Part shown: piece after piece, positions 9,302 to 18,484 of the stretch
Layout of the letters: each line of letters opens with the position of its first letter
Numbering within the stretch: the first letter of the stretch is position 1
Assembly: GCA_036702975.1 (NCBI GenBank)
Contig: DATNPX010000008.1
Location: 1 to 64,000, forward strand
DNA: 64,000 bases
Direction: 5' to 3'
Source: DATNPX01 sp036702975
Lineage (GTDB): Bacteria; Cyanobacteriota; Vampirovibrionia; Obscuribacterales; Obscuribacteraceae
Position numbers and translations under genes: made by a program
The notes under the pieces: generated by a model
Seen by the model: only the letters and a program-made list of their open reading frames with translations
Databases searched by the model: none
What the model was told of the DNA's origin: nothing

Positions 9302-10201
9302 ATGACACAATTGAAAACTGTTGGGCTTTACTTGTCTTCGAAACGGGGTTATTTAGCCCTACAATCGATTTTGCAGCGGATTGATAAACGGCAGGTTGCT
9401 TTTGTAGTGTCTGCCAGAGATGCAAATGTTCAGAACGACTATTTCGAGGAAATTTTGGCTACGTGCGAGTCTCGAGAGATTCTCTTTTTTGAGAAAGAAA
9501 ATACCGGACGATTGCCCTGCGATTTTATTTTAGCAGTGGGTTGGCGCTCTCTGATTCCTGAGCAGCCTGGAACAAGGATCTCAGTTATTCATGACTCAGT
9601 GCTACCAAAATATCGAGGATTCAATCCCGTTGTTACTGCTCTAATCGAGGGGGATGTCGAACTTGGGGCGACAGCATTTTTTGCATCCGAGAACTATGAT
9701 GAAGGAGACGTAATTGAACAGGCCGTTGTCCAAATTGCTTATCCAATCAAGATCGGTGCGGCCATCGATATACTTGCCGAAGTCGTGGGGAACCTGGCGA
9801 GCAACGTCGTCCAGAAAATGTTGAACGGCACGGTGCAGTCCGTTCCGCAGGAGCACGACAAAGCGACCTTCAGTCTGTGGCGTGACGAAAAGGATTATTT
9901 GATCGATTGGTCCAAGAATGCGAATTGGATAAAGAGGTTCGTGGATGCAGTTGGCTTCCCATTTCGGGGAGCTCTTACGAAATGGAACGGCGGAAGGTCC
10001 GCAAGAGTATTAGACACTGAAGTGGTTGAAGATGTCTTCGTGCATGACCGATCTCGCAATATTGGAAAAGTCATATTCATGCGCGACAAGAAACCAGTGG
10101 TTGTGTGCGGTTCGGGCTTGCTAATGCTCACCGAACTGATTGATGAAGAGAGTGGAGCAAGTCTGCTGCCCTTGAAAAAATTTAGAATAAGATTTGAATA
10201 A
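9302..10201 (+). CDS. Sugar N-formyltransferase-like protein (Met-tRNA/ArnA formyltransferase fold)
   Basis: 299 residues. The N-terminal formyltransferase fold carries IHDSVLPKYRGFNP (96-109) and ENYDEGDVIEQ (130-140), matching the formate-transfer loop and the catalytic Asp (D133) of ArnA, QdtF and WlaRD-type enzymes, which use N10-formyl-THF. The C-terminal part has SLWRDEKDYLIDW, a segment seen in dTDP-4-amino-sugar formyltransferases. The catalytic triad is normally Asn-x-His plus Asp. Here the Asn position appears to be Val (V95 before I96-H97), which may impair catalysis or may be compensated. The likely substrate is the 4-amino sugar made by the WecE-like enzyme at 5984-7147. Confidence 0.75.
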   Translation: MTQLKTVGLYLSSKRGYLALQSILQRIDKRQVAFVVSARDANVQNDYFEEILATCESREILFFEKENTGRLPCDFILAVGWRSLIPEQPGTRISVIHDSVLPKYRGFNPVVTALIEGDVELGATAFFASENYDEGDVIEQAVVQIAYPIKIGAAIDILAEVVGNLASNVVQKMLNGTVQSVPQEHDKATFSLWRDEKDYLIDWSKNANWIKRFVDAVGFPFRGALTKWNGGRSARVLDTEVVEDVFVHDRSRNIGKVIFMRDKKPVVVCGSGLLMLTELIDEESGASLLPLKKFRIRFE

Positions 10202-10224
10202 CCTGCTACAACAAACGGAGCAGG
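10202..10224 (+). terminator. Hairpin after the formyltransferase gene
   Basis: CCTGCT and AGCAGG form a 6-bp stem with an 11-nt loop immediately after the TAA at 10199-10201. No T-run follows, so it is at best a weak terminator or an mRNA-end stabiliser between two convergent genes. Confidence 0.25.
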
Positions 10225-10397
10225 CTTGAGTGCTGCCACTAAAATCCGAATGATTCTCGATAGTGACGAAATTGTCATGCGTATTAGCATATTTGGGGCC
10301 GGCAAATCGCATCCAATGGGTGCGCAAGCCGATTTATGAGCCTGACTGATCAGTATCACGAAGACAGTTGCGTGACTAAAAAACAACAGAGAGAAGG

Positions 10398-11567
10398 CTA
10401 TTTTCGTCTCTCTAGAAGTTGCCTGTACTGCGGTTTAGCAAGTTCGTCTGCTAAATGTTCAGAAACGGCTATGCAACCCTTGGTGTTCAAGTGTCGATAA
10501 TCAGAAAACCAGGAATGATCAGATGCCAAATCATTTAGATAGATAGGGAAAACGAAAAGCTTGTTCCTATACTCTTCAAACCGGGCTCTGAACCAGTTCT
10601 CGTTATATGGTGTCTTGTACCAGTGCTGGTTGTACATATAGCGCTCGTGGGGCAGCCATACTAGCAATAAAGGAATTTGATTCCTTTGGCAGTAGTCTAT
10701 GATAGGCCCATAAACTTCCGGATGATATTTGAAGCTTGGATTGTGTGGACCTTGAGACCAATCAGTCCGAACAAGTGCGTCTCTTTCTGCAACATCTTTG
10801 TTTAGCGTAACGGCATGGACGGGCGACATTCCGCAATAGGACGGAGCATCAACTCCGTTGCAGAGTTCAATAGTGCTCCGCTCTTCAAAACGTGATGGCA
10901 CCGAAACAGTGCCCAAGAAATCCATGAGCATGTGCTTCAATGATCCACGAAAGCGGACAAGTATCGACCAATCAGCAGGCAAAAACGCTAGCTCTGCCCA
11001 TGACTTTCCGTGGCGTTGCATATTGCGGTCGAAGAGAAACCCGGATGACGCTAACGTTCGGGGATTGAATGGAATCTCACTCGCCGTCATAGCGACTTCA
11101 TAGTCGAAGACTACCAATCTTGGCTTTGTGCACCGCACGTCTCTCAGATAATCAAGATATCCAATTGCATCGCTCTGACTGCCACCATTTACCGCGAGAT
11201 TTACAACTCGAATGTTCGGATTGATATCTTGTAGCTTTGCCGCGATCAGCTCAGGATAAAGCCCTTGTTTGACGAGAGAATCGCCGCACAGGACAATATT
11301 GTCAGCCCAGGGCGCAACGGTTTTTGAAACCAGATACTTTGCGTGATATTGCGGATTGGAACTCAGCGTAGGCTTTCCCAAAAAAACGAGAAATCGGCAA
11401 ATCGCCTCGCAACAGATCATGCAAAGGAAGAAACCGATAAGCGACGCCTTGATCATGCCAACTAGCTCCCGCCGCCGGGCAGACTCAATAGAGAATAGGC
11501 CCCCTTCTTCTGATTCGGGAGACGTTACGCTAGCAGCTGGGGTTAAGACACTCAATCTACGACTCAC
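10398..11567 (-). CDS. SGNH-hydrolase-like membrane-anchored protein (O-acetyl transfer partner), copy B
   Basis: 389 residues. A cytoplasmic N-terminus of about 38 residues is followed by one transmembrane helix (40-62) and a periplasmic SGNH-type domain. Block I is VLCGDSLVKQG (GDS at 95-97), block II contains RVVNLAVNGGSQ and the final Asp-His block is DYRHLNTKGC. Such proteins act with MBOAT acyltransferases like AlgI (AlgX/AlgJ, PatB) to place O-acetyl groups on exported glycans. The gene follows the MBOAT stop by 3 bp. It is clearly a paralogue of 13028-14218: both have the GDS triplet at residues 95-97, the same VFLGKP segment and the same Asp-His block. Confidence 0.75.
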   Translation of the reverse strand: MSRRLSVLTPAASVTSPESEEGGLFSIESARRRELVGMIKASLIGFFLCMICCEAICRFLVFLGKPTLSSNPQYHAKYLVSKTVAPWADNIVLCGDSLVKQGLYPELIAAKLQDINPNIRVVNLAVNGGSQSDAIGYLDYLRDVRCTKPRLVVFDYEVAMTASEIPFNPRTLASSGFLFDRNMQRHGKSWAELAFLPADWSILVRFRGSLKHMLMDFLGTVSVPSRFEERSTIELCNGVDAPSYCGMSPVHAVTLNKDVAERDALVRTDWSQGPHNPSFKYHPEVYGPIIDYCQRNQIPLLLVWLPHERYMYNQHWYKTPYNENWFRARFEEYRNKLFVFPIYLNDLASDHSWFSDYRHLNTKGCIAVSEHLADELAKPQYRQLLERRK

Positions 11568-11570
11568 ATC

Positions 11571-13025
11571 CTAGAACTGGAAGTATATGAACGGTTTTGT
11601 TTCCGTCCCGGCAAAGATATAACAGAGAACCAAGGCGGTACTCGCAATCTGAACCTTGACCCAGTATGGCAAATCCAGGGATAACCTATTACACAGTCTC
11701 ACAAAGAGCGGGCCGAACGTACACATTACAATCAACAACAGCATTGTGGCAAAAAACGTATAGTCAGATCTCGCAATACATAGTGCCTGCTCGTGGAAGA
11801 GCGTCGTAAACCTTACTAGCTTATTGAAGAACTGAACTCCGGTTTCAAGATTGGGGCTTCGAAACCAAATCCATCCCATTGAAGTAAGCAACAATGTTAG
11901 GCTTCTTGAAGCTGAGTCATACGCAACAGCTCCGAAAGTGTTGCCGCAAAATGTGGACTTCCATGACTCCCTCTGTGGTTTCACCACATGATAGAAGAGC
12001 AGCAGAAAACCATGATAGGCGCCCCAAATAATGAACGGCCATCCTGCTCCGTGCCAGAATCCCGCTATGGTCATGGTTAAGACTAGGTTCCAGGCGGTTC
12101 GGGCCGCACCGCCTCTAGAGCCACCGAGGGGAATGTACAGATAGTCGCGAATCCAGCGAGATAGCGAAATGTGCCACCGCTCCCAAAAGTTACTAATGTT
12201 CGTAGCATTGTAAGGGTGGTTGAAATTTAGAGGCAACGATACATTGAAAAGCAATGATACGCCACGAGCAATATGTGTGTAGCCCATAAAATCAAAGTAG
12301 ATCTGCGCAGTAAAGGACGCCCAAGCTAAATAGGTGGCGCTAACTTTCGCAGTAGTGATGCTGTTAAAAACAGGATCGGCGAGTTCGGATACTGAATCGG
12401 CAAAAATGACCTTGTAGACCAGACCTAGAATTATGAGTTCACATCCCTTCTTAACTGTTTCAATCGAGGGCAGGAATACACCGTCCCGCACTTGAGGCGC
12501 CAGTTCCTTGTACCTGACAATAGGTCCAGAAATCAGATGCGGGAAGTACATGATGTAAAAATTGTACTGGTAGAAACTCTCAGCTGGAGCCTCTCCACGG
12601 TACACATCCACTAAATAGCTAATTGCCTCGAATGTGTAAAAGGAAATACCAAGTGGCAGCAGCAACTCTAAATGGTGCAAAGCATGAGAATGATGGAATA
12701 AAGTATTTATCGTTTGATTTGCTGTATCGACGAAAAAATTGCAGTATTTAAAAACTCCCAGAATCACCAGATTGACGGCGATTCCGAGAGTCAATAGAGC
12801 CTTACGCTCAGAAGATTGAGTTGTAGACGCGATCTGCTTACTCAGAAAATAATCTATACTCGTACTTAACAAGATTAGTGCAATGAATGGAATATTCCAG
12901 GTTGCATAGAAGATGTAGCTAGCAATTAGCAATATGATTTTTCTTGTCTTTGGACTGTTCGCTATGAGCGCAGATCCAGCGACTATAACAAGAAACAACA
13001 AAAAAGCAGGGGTTGCGAAGTTCAT
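11571..13025 (-). CDS. MBOAT-family O-acyltransferase (AlgI/PatA/DltB-like)
   Basis: 484 residues with about ten to twelve transmembrane helices. Characteristic segments are FPHLISGPIVRYKEL, NISNFWERWHISLSRW and, in the reentrant active site, FWHGAGWPFIIWGAYHG with the essential His. The family moves an acyl group, usually acetyl from acetyl-CoA, across the membrane for transfer to extracellular polysaccharide by an SGNH partner. It sits between two paralogous SGNH genes with 2 and 3 bp spacing, so the three form an operon transcribed from 14218 to 10398. I did not assign a gene symbol because alginate genes are not present. Confidence 0.92.
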   Translation of the reverse strand: MNFATPAFLLFLVIVAGSALIANSPKTRKIILLIASYIFYATWNIPFIALILLSTSIDYFLSKQIASTTQSSERKALLTLGIAVNLVILGVFKYCNFFVDTANQTINTLFHHSHALHHLELLLPLGISFYTFEAISYLVDVYRGEAPAESFYQYNFYIMYFPHLISGPIVRYKELAPQVRDGVFLPSIETVKKGCELIILGLVYKVIFADSVSELADPVFNSITTAKVSATYLAWASFTAQIYFDFMGYTHIARGVSLLFNVSLPLNFNHPYNATNISNFWERWHISLSRWIRDYLYIPLGGSRGGAARTAWNLVLTMTIAGFWHGAGWPFIIWGAYHGFLLLFYHVVKPQRESWKSTFCGNTFGAVAYDSASRSLTLLLTSMGWIWFRSPNLETGVQFFNKLVRFTTLFHEQALCIARSDYTFFATMLLLIVMCTFGPLFVRLCNRLSLDLPYWVKVQIASTALVLCYIFAGTETKPFIYFQF

Positions 13026-13027
13026 TC

Positions 13028-14218
13028 CTATTTCTCCATCGCCTTACGAACATCGAACAAAATATTCTTAAAGTCTGTTCGTCGCATCATTTCATCAGCC
13101 AGCAGCTCAGTAGCTTTAACGCAACCATAAGTGCTCAGATGACGATAATCAGAAAACATCGAATAGTCCTCAGGAAGTGTGTTCAAAAACACCGGAAACA
13201 CAAAGGGTTCTTTAGCATACGATTCGAACTCGCGTCGAAAAAAGCTTGCATCGAAAGGCTCTTGATACCAGCACTCGTTATACACAGATTTTTCGTGGGG
13301 CAACCAAACCAGGGCTAAAGGAATTTGATTTTGCTGACAGAATTGAATGATGTAGGAGTAGGCATTGCGGTTGTAAGCAAAGTGTCCAGACCTTGGACAG
13401 TAGTTAGAGGTATAACTGATTCTCCAGTGCTCATTTGATTTATCTTGTGTGGATGATAAGCGATGATCTGGTGACATGCCCGACCAACTAGTTCCGCGAT
13501 CATTTACATCGTCTAGATCGTAAAAGGTTCTTTTCTTGAACTGCTGCGGGTTCGGCAAAGACGACAAGAAGTCCATTGTGAAATGTTTGAGATTTCCGCG
13601 ATGCCTGATTAGAAGCGAAAGATCTGATGCATAAATCTCGCAACATTTACCAAACTCAGTTGGTCGAGAGAGAACTCCATTGAACAGATAGCTCTTCTTC
13701 TGCCCCCACTCTTGATTGATTTCATCTGTTGTAAATCCCGTATTTGCAACTTCGTAGTCAAACACCACGAGTCTTGGCTTAATTCCACGCTTTATGATGT
13801 ACTTCAAAAAGCAGATAGCATCTTTTTGGCTTCCAGCGTTGGTAGCAAGATTCACAACCCGAATATGTCCATTGATCCGGTGAAGCTTTGCCGCAAGAAG
13901 TTCAGGAAATATCCCTTGTTTCATCAAAGAATCGCCACACAGAATTACATTATCGTCTTTTGGCCACAAGGTATTCGCAACGATAGCTTTGATATCGTAC
14001 TGAGGATTTTGACTATTGGCCGGCTTTCCAAGAAACACTACGAAGTCCGCAATGAACTCGCAGAAAAAGAAAGTAATGATCACTACCGCGGTGGTCATCA
14101 AAATATGACGGAATAGAACCCGACGCCGTTCGAATTCGTTGAGCGAGCGAATCGGTGCGCTGGGCTCGCCTACATTTGAAGTAGCTTTATGCTCTAACAA
14201 ATTTGAAGGCAGACTCAT
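13028..14218 (-). CDS. SGNH-hydrolase-like membrane-anchored protein, copy A
   Basis: 396 residues, first gene of the O-acetylation operon. One transmembrane helix (about 38-62) precedes the SGNH domain with VILCGDSLMKQG (GDS at 95-97), RVVNLATNAGSQ, and the terminal DYRHLSTYGC. The sequence runs parallel to 10398-11567 along its whole length, which indicates duplication around the MBOAT gene. Divergence between the copies is substantial, so they may serve different acceptor positions. The upstream region 14219-14374 is short and lies after the end of the next minus-strand gene; the operon's own promoter is not obvious. Confidence 0.75.
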   Translation of the reverse strand: MSLPSNLLEHKATSNVGEPSAPIRSLNEFERRRVLFRHILMTTAVVIITFFFCEFIADFVVFLGKPANSQNPQYDIKAIVANTLWPKDDNVILCGDSLMKQGIFPELLAAKLHRINGHIRVVNLATNAGSQKDAICFLKYIIKRGIKPRLVVFDYEVANTGFTTDEINQEWGQKKSYLFNGVLSRPTEFGKCCEIYASDLSLLIRHRGNLKHFTMDFLSSLPNPQQFKKRTFYDLDDVNDRGTSWSGMSPDHRLSSTQDKSNEHWRISYTSNYCPRSGHFAYNRNAYSYIIQFCQQNQIPLALVWLPHEKSVYNECWYQEPFDASFFRREFESYAKEPFVFPVFLNTLPEDYSMFSDYRHLSTYGCVKATELLADEMMRRTDFKNILFDVRKAMEK

Positions 14219-14374
14219 TTAGTCCCCATTGCTATCGTTCGTGACGGGTCAGCGCCAGAGCCCCAATGATTAAAACTTGTCGCTTTGGTGGTACTGTCTA
14301 ACTTTTTAGCATGTCAACAAGTTTGCTTCATTTACACGATTTCAAGAACGAAGTCAAAATAAATGACAATTAAG

Positions 14375-15316
14375 CTACAAGCGAGCTGACTGTCTTTGCA
14401 CATGCTCCAACAGCTGCGTTAAAAGCGCTTCTAAACAGAACTGCTCACAAAATGTGCGATGCGCTTGCTCGATCATTTCTGCGGCCGGCCTAGGGTGAGC
14501 GCGAATCCAATCGACGTGATCAATGATCTGTTGCGCGACGTTTTCCGGCGAAAGTCCTGTATCTACATATAGAACTGAGTCACCGAAGGCATTCTTGATG
14601 AAGTCGTGCTGATCACAAATGGGCAGAGCACAACTGGCAATAATTTCAAACACTCTCATGTTTGGCACTGCATCTTCGAGATGACTTGAATGATGGAGAC
14701 ACAGTCCTATTGCAGCCTCTCGGTACGTATTCATCAAAACATCACTGCCGAACTCGATTTCGCCATAGTAGCCACCGAGTTCTCGCACCCGCTGCCACCT
14801 GGAACTCGGTCCATAAACTCGCAGATAACGCCGGCGGGCAAGTTCCATTAACAGCGCACTGTGTCGTTCGCCATCCCAATTGGTACCAACATAAACAGGC
14901 AACTCAAATCTTTTCGGCACACTATAAGGAGTTCTCGGGGAGCTGGGATAAAGAACCGACTCCAGATAGTGTTTAGTGGTGCCCATAACCAAGTCTCGAG
15001 TCCATTCCTTCAATCTCTCGCTCGCGTAAAGAAAACCATCATAACTTCTTGTGTTTGGCTTGAATTCTGCGACAGCCTCCATAAACCTTATTGGATTCCA
15101 TAGACATCCTAAAGTCAAAGTTTCTTCAGTTTTTGCCACATAAGGATGCGTGGCCAAAATTAATTCAGGTTTGAACGTTCTAGCCTCTTCAGCTGAGAAG
15201 CCGCCACCAATTTCAATACCAAGATTCTTGCCTGCAAGTTCGAAACGTCGAATCAACTCTCGCTCCGCGGAAAATTTATCGCGGAAGCGTTCCGGATTCT
15301 GTACAAATACTCTCAT
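14375..15316 (-). CDS. Glycosyltransferase, GT-B (CgeB/GT1-like)
   Basis: 313 residues from ATG 15316. The C-terminal half contains SSHLEDAVPNMRVFEIIASC followed by ALPICDQH, the nucleotide-sugar binding region of CgeB/GT4-like enzymes with its conserved P-N-x-R-x-F-E pattern. The start overlaps the stop of the coiled-coil gene as ATGA (15313-15316); an upstream frame to 15382 is open but lies wholly inside that gene. The arrangement implies translational coupling. The acceptor and donor are unknown. Confidence 0.75.
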   Translation of the reverse strand: MRVFVQNPERFRDKFSAERELIRRFELAGKNLGIEIGGGFSAEEARTFKPELILATHPYVAKTEETLTLGCLWNPIRFMEAVAEFKPNTRSYDGFLYASERLKEWTRDLVMGTTKHYLESVLYPSSPRTPYSVPKRFELPVYVGTNWDGERHSALLMELARRRYLRVYGPSSRWQRVRELGGYYGEIEFGSDVLMNTYREAAIGLCLHHSSHLEDAVPNMRVFEIIASCALPICDQHDFIKNAFGDSVLYVDTGLSPENVAQQIIDHVDWIRAHPRPAAEMIEQAHRTFCEQFCLEALLTQLLEHVQRQSARL

Positions 15317-15885
15317 CGGGACATCAAGTTTCCCAACATCGCAGACTTCGAAAGTTCCAACTCCTCTTGGAGTCTGGCGCATTCTAGCTCGAGCAACGAC
15401 TCTCTGTCTCTAGCCTGCTTTACATTGTAGATAAGCTGCGCCTCACAAAGAGCGCTATAGTCGCTTGAAACGGAATCACTAGATGCGGTCCGTTCTGAAC
15501 ATTCATCTGAATCTTCATTCGTCCGCAACCGTCTAGCCCAAGTTAACAACTTATCCGCCGGAATACTATATTTGACGGAAGCGATGGAGGTCTCCGTACC
15601 ACCAAGAATTTCGACCAGTGCCGATATTGCTCGATCCAACTCGTCTTGATCGATTTCCGACTTTCTTGCGAGCATTGAATGAAGACCAGCAGCTCTGAGC
15701 CGGTCAAGATACACCGCCTGCGTCTCAACAAGCACATGCAACTCCGAGATACGAGCATCGAGTCTTGCCAGCTCCGAGCTCTGCTGAGCACGCTCGCTTG
15801 TAATAGTGGCGAGAAGTTCAGACCGCACTCTCTTTTCCAATGGCAAAGCTAAAAGGAAATAAATTTTCTTGATGAACTCCTTCAC
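15313..15885 (-). CDS. Small coiled-coil protein coupled to a glycosyltransferase, copy 1
   Basis: 190 residues, not a family I recognise. The N-terminus MKEFIKKIYFLLALPLEKR looks like an amphipathic or membrane-associated helix. Residues about 25-65 form a heptad-rich coiled coil, and there is a second coiled-coil segment at about 160-185. Between them, SIPADKLLTWARRLR could be a short helical domain. The N-terminal pattern MKxFhKxhYxLLAxPLxxR, and the position with a 4-bp overlap into a glycosyltransferase, are shared with 31778-32320. It may scaffold its partner or set spacing at the membrane; that is inference. It is divergent from the exporter operon starting at 16099. Confidence 0.65.
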   Translation of the reverse strand: MKEFIKKIYFLLALPLEKRVRSELLATITSERAQQSSELARLDARISELHVLVETQAVYLDRLRAAGLHSMLARKSEIDQDELDRAISALVEILGGTETSIASVKYSIPADKLLTWARRLRTNEDSDECSERTASSDSVSSDYSALCEAQLIYNVKQARDRESLLELECARLQEELELSKSAMLGNLMSR

Positions 15886-16031
15886 TCCTGCTCCATTTTC
15901 TAGTCGGCTAAAAGGTCGGACACTGTCGAGACTACAACAGACCGCTCGATACGTACACTTGCCAAGATTTTTGAAAGAAAATTCTTAGACAGGTAAAAAT
16001 TCACCTGCACTCTTTCCCCTTGGTAGCCAAG

Positions 16032-16037
16032 TATAAT
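16032..16037 (+). promoter_or_regulatory. Candidate -10 element upstream of the exporter operon
   Basis: A perfect TATAAT lies about 60 bases before the permease start in the only gap of this divergent region. No good -35 is visible at the correct spacing, so the call is tentative. Confidence 0.3.
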
Positions 16038-16098
16038 AACCGGACATTACCGTTATCTGAGTACTGTCACAGGTCAGCCGCCGGGGGCACGGGTCCGA

Positions 16099-17049
16099 AT
16101 GCCGATTCTCAAAGAAGCAAACACTGAAACAGCGGTGCTTGATAAAAGTGATTTGCTGGAAGCGTTCGAACAGGACGGTGATGGGCTGGTAAACCTAGAG
16201 GGAGCTGGCTTTACTAAAGTCGCAACACAAACCCTCGTTCATTCGGCCACTGAGCAGTCATTTCCCCTCTATGTTTTGAGCAAGCTAAATGAGCTGCGAT
16301 TTATAAAATTCGCCTTCGTCAGTTTTGTCGTAAACAATCTAAGAAGACGATATCAGCGCTCAGCGTTAGGTTTTGCGTGGAGCATGCTAAATCCATTGAT
16401 GATGATGATCGTAATGACTACGGTCTTTTCACTGCTGTTTCATCAGGATCCAAAAACTTACGGAATTTATGTCTTCACCGGGCTCTTGCCGTGGCAGTTT
16501 ATCTCTGAGGCTGTCGTGACTGGCTGCGGTGCTATTGTCGGCGCAGAAGCGTTCATGAAGAAAGTCTATGTGCCAAAACTGTTTTTTCCGCTCATTACCT
16601 GTTCGACAGAGTTAGTCAATACATCCCTAGCCTTGCTTAGTATGACCTTATTAGGCACATTTTTGGGCGTGAAACTAACTTGGGCCATCCTGTTACTTCC
16701 AGCGGCTCTAGCCGTAACCTACTTATTTACCTTCGGGATCGTGCTCGCGCTTGCAATCTCCACAGTTTACTTTCGAGATCTTGCACACCTCATAAAAGTG
16801 GTGCTGCAGAGCTTCTTTTACTTCATCCCAATCGTTTGGAAAGTCGACTCTCTTCCAAAGGAATACACCATCTATTTCACGTCAAACCCTTTCACTCATT
16901 TCATTATGCTTTTCCGCACAATCATTCTTGATGGGCAGATTCCGGCCATGCGTGAGTGGGGAATCTGTGGCATATACGCCTGCTGCACGATCCTTCTCGG
17001 CTTGTACATTCTTAAAAAGAATGAAAGGGATATCATTTACAGACTATGA
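16099..17049 (+). CDS. wzm: ABC-2 polysaccharide exporter permease (Wzm-like)
   Basis: 316 residues with six predicted membrane helices in the C-terminal 230 residues, including the family segment RRRYQRSALGFAWSMLNPL before the first helix and LPWQFISEAV after the second. Family members are about 260 residues; here some 50 extra polar residues precede the conserved region. With the ATPase encoded next (ATGA overlap at 17046-17049) it should form the exporter that moves a completed, lipid-linked glycan across the inner membrane. This implies an ABC-transporter-dependent pathway, not Wzx/Wzy. Confidence 0.92.
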   Translation: MPILKEANTETAVLDKSDLLEAFEQDGDGLVNLEGAGFTKVATQTLVHSATEQSFPLYVLSKLNELRFIKFAFVSFVVNNLRRRYQRSALGFAWSMLNPLMMMIVMTTVFSLLFHQDPKTYGIYVFTGLLPWQFISEAVVTGCGAIVGAEAFMKKVYVPKLFFPLITCSTELVNTSLALLSMTLLGTFLGVKLTWAILLLPAALAVTYLFTFGIVLALAISTVYFRDLAHLIKVVLQSFFYFIPIVWKVDSLPKEYTIYFTSNPFTHFIMLFRTIILDGQIPAMREWGICGIYACCTILLGLYILKKNERDIIYRL

Positions 17050-18443
17050 ACGACTCACACATCATCGTACAGAATGCGTCGCTTCGATTTCGTTCATACC
17101 GAAATCCGAGTCCAAACTTGAAAGAAACCTTTGTCGACAAGCTGACAAAGAAGAACTACAACAGCATGCAAGAGTTCGATGCTCTTAAAAATATCAATTT
17201 GGAGATCAGACCAGGAGATAGACTAGGCATTCTTGGTCTTAACGGTGCAGGAAAATCTACGCTTCTGAAAATGATCGTGGGAATTTACCCGCCCCAAGAA
17301 GGACAGGTTTCGGTCCGCGGCAAGATAACCCCAATGATTGAACTTGGCACCGGATTTGATGCCGAACTTAGCGGTCGCGAAAACATCTATTTGAACGGCA
17401 CACTAATTGGTCGCTCCTTCAAGCAAATGAAACAGCTTGAGGAGCAGATAATCGAGTTCTCTGAACTCGGTGACAAGATCGACATGCCGATCAAGTACTA
17501 CTCAAGTGGTATGCACGCGCGCTTGGCCTTTTCCATCGGTGCGATTGCAGACCCAGAAATTTTGATAATGGACGAAATCTTTGCAGCAGGTGATGCGCAA
17601 TTCGTTCAAAAATCACTCAACCGCTTGCATGAGATGTTCGATAAAGCTCACATTCTCATACTTGTTTCACATTCTGAAAAACACATCCTGAACATTTGTA
17701 ATCGCGCAATTGTTCTAAACAGGGGCGAACTCATTATGCAAGGATCGACGGTAGACTGCGTCGATCATTATATGAGTGAGATTGTTAAAGATCCTTCTTG
17801 GGAAGGATCCGAAAAATGGGTTATCGATCCTCTGTCGTTCAAGGATCGCAAAATCATGGAAAGATTATCTGCCTCACACACCTTGGAACTCGAGTCGTCA
17901 GAACAGGATACACAAGAAGACACCGAGACCAATTTCGAACCAGACTCAGAACAGAATATTTCAGACGACACGCCTGTCTTCCGAGGTGAGATTTTTGAAC
18001 AGGACTCCGGTTTGCTTCTCGGAAACGGCTGGCACGCTTTAGAACAAATAGGAACGGAAGAATTTCGCTGGGGAAGCAATGATGTCGAAATTATTTTGCC
18101 CGTTTGGACTAGATCTGAACGTAACAGCACGCTACGCATAGTAGCTGAGGCCGGACCCAGCGTGGGAAGACCTCGTTGTGCGCTCAAACTTATAGACACG
18201 AACGAGAAGATTGTGGACGAGGTAGTTCTCGGAACGAAGGAAGCAGTGAGCTTTGCTCTACCCGACCATCTTTCCGGAACCTGTATAAAACTGCGAGTAG
18301 ATTCAGAAGGTGTGGTTCGCCAAGAAGATCCTCGGGTGATGAATTATAGATTTTTCGATATTTCCATTCGTTCCGAGAATCCGACAAGCGAAGCCATTCT
18401 AGTTACACCCGCAGTGCCAGTAGCTGAAGCGGTAACCTGCTAA
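17046..18443 (+). CDS. wzt: ABC exporter ATPase (Wzt-like) with C-terminal beta-domain
   Basis: 465 residues. The nucleotide-binding domain has Walker A GLNGAGKS (64-71), the signature YSSGMHARLAFS (152-163), Walker B ILIMDE (172-177) and switch His in SHSEK. A Glu/Asp-rich linker (about 275-310) leads to a C-terminal domain (about 311-455) containing GNGWHALEQ and FRWGSNDVEI. Canonical Wzt proteins carry a C-terminal carbohydrate-binding beta-sandwich that recognises the glycan end. This one occupies the same place but its sequence looks different, closer to domains found attached to glycosyltransferases. It is likely a glycan-recognition module with its own specificity. Confidence 0.9.
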   Translation: MNDSHIIVQNASLRFRSYRNPSPNLKETFVDKLTKKNYNSMQEFDALKNINLEIRPGDRLGILGLNGAGKSTLLKMIVGIYPPQEGQVSVRGKITPMIELGTGFDAELSGRENIYLNGTLIGRSFKQMKQLEEQIIEFSELGDKIDMPIKYYSSGMHARLAFSIGAIADPEILIMDEIFAAGDAQFVQKSLNRLHEMFDKAHILILVSHSEKHILNICNRAIVLNRGELIMQGSTVDCVDHYMSEIVKDPSWEGSEKWVIDPLSFKDRKIMERLSASHTLELESSEQDTQEDTETNFEPDSEQNISDDTPVFRGEIFEQDSGLLLGNGWHALEQIGTEEFRWGSNDVEIILPVWTRSERNSTLRIVAEAGPSVGRPRCALKLIDTNEKIVDEVVLGTKEAVSFALPDHLSGTCIKLRVDSEGVVRQEDPRVMNYRFFDISIRSENPTSEAILVTPAVPVAEAVTC

Positions 18444-18484
18444 GACAGACCGCCCAAGGTCAGCGAGACAAGTTAACAACTCCC

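Noticed and set aside
13712..14116. 134-codon plus-strand frame
   Set aside because: Antisense to SGNH copy A.
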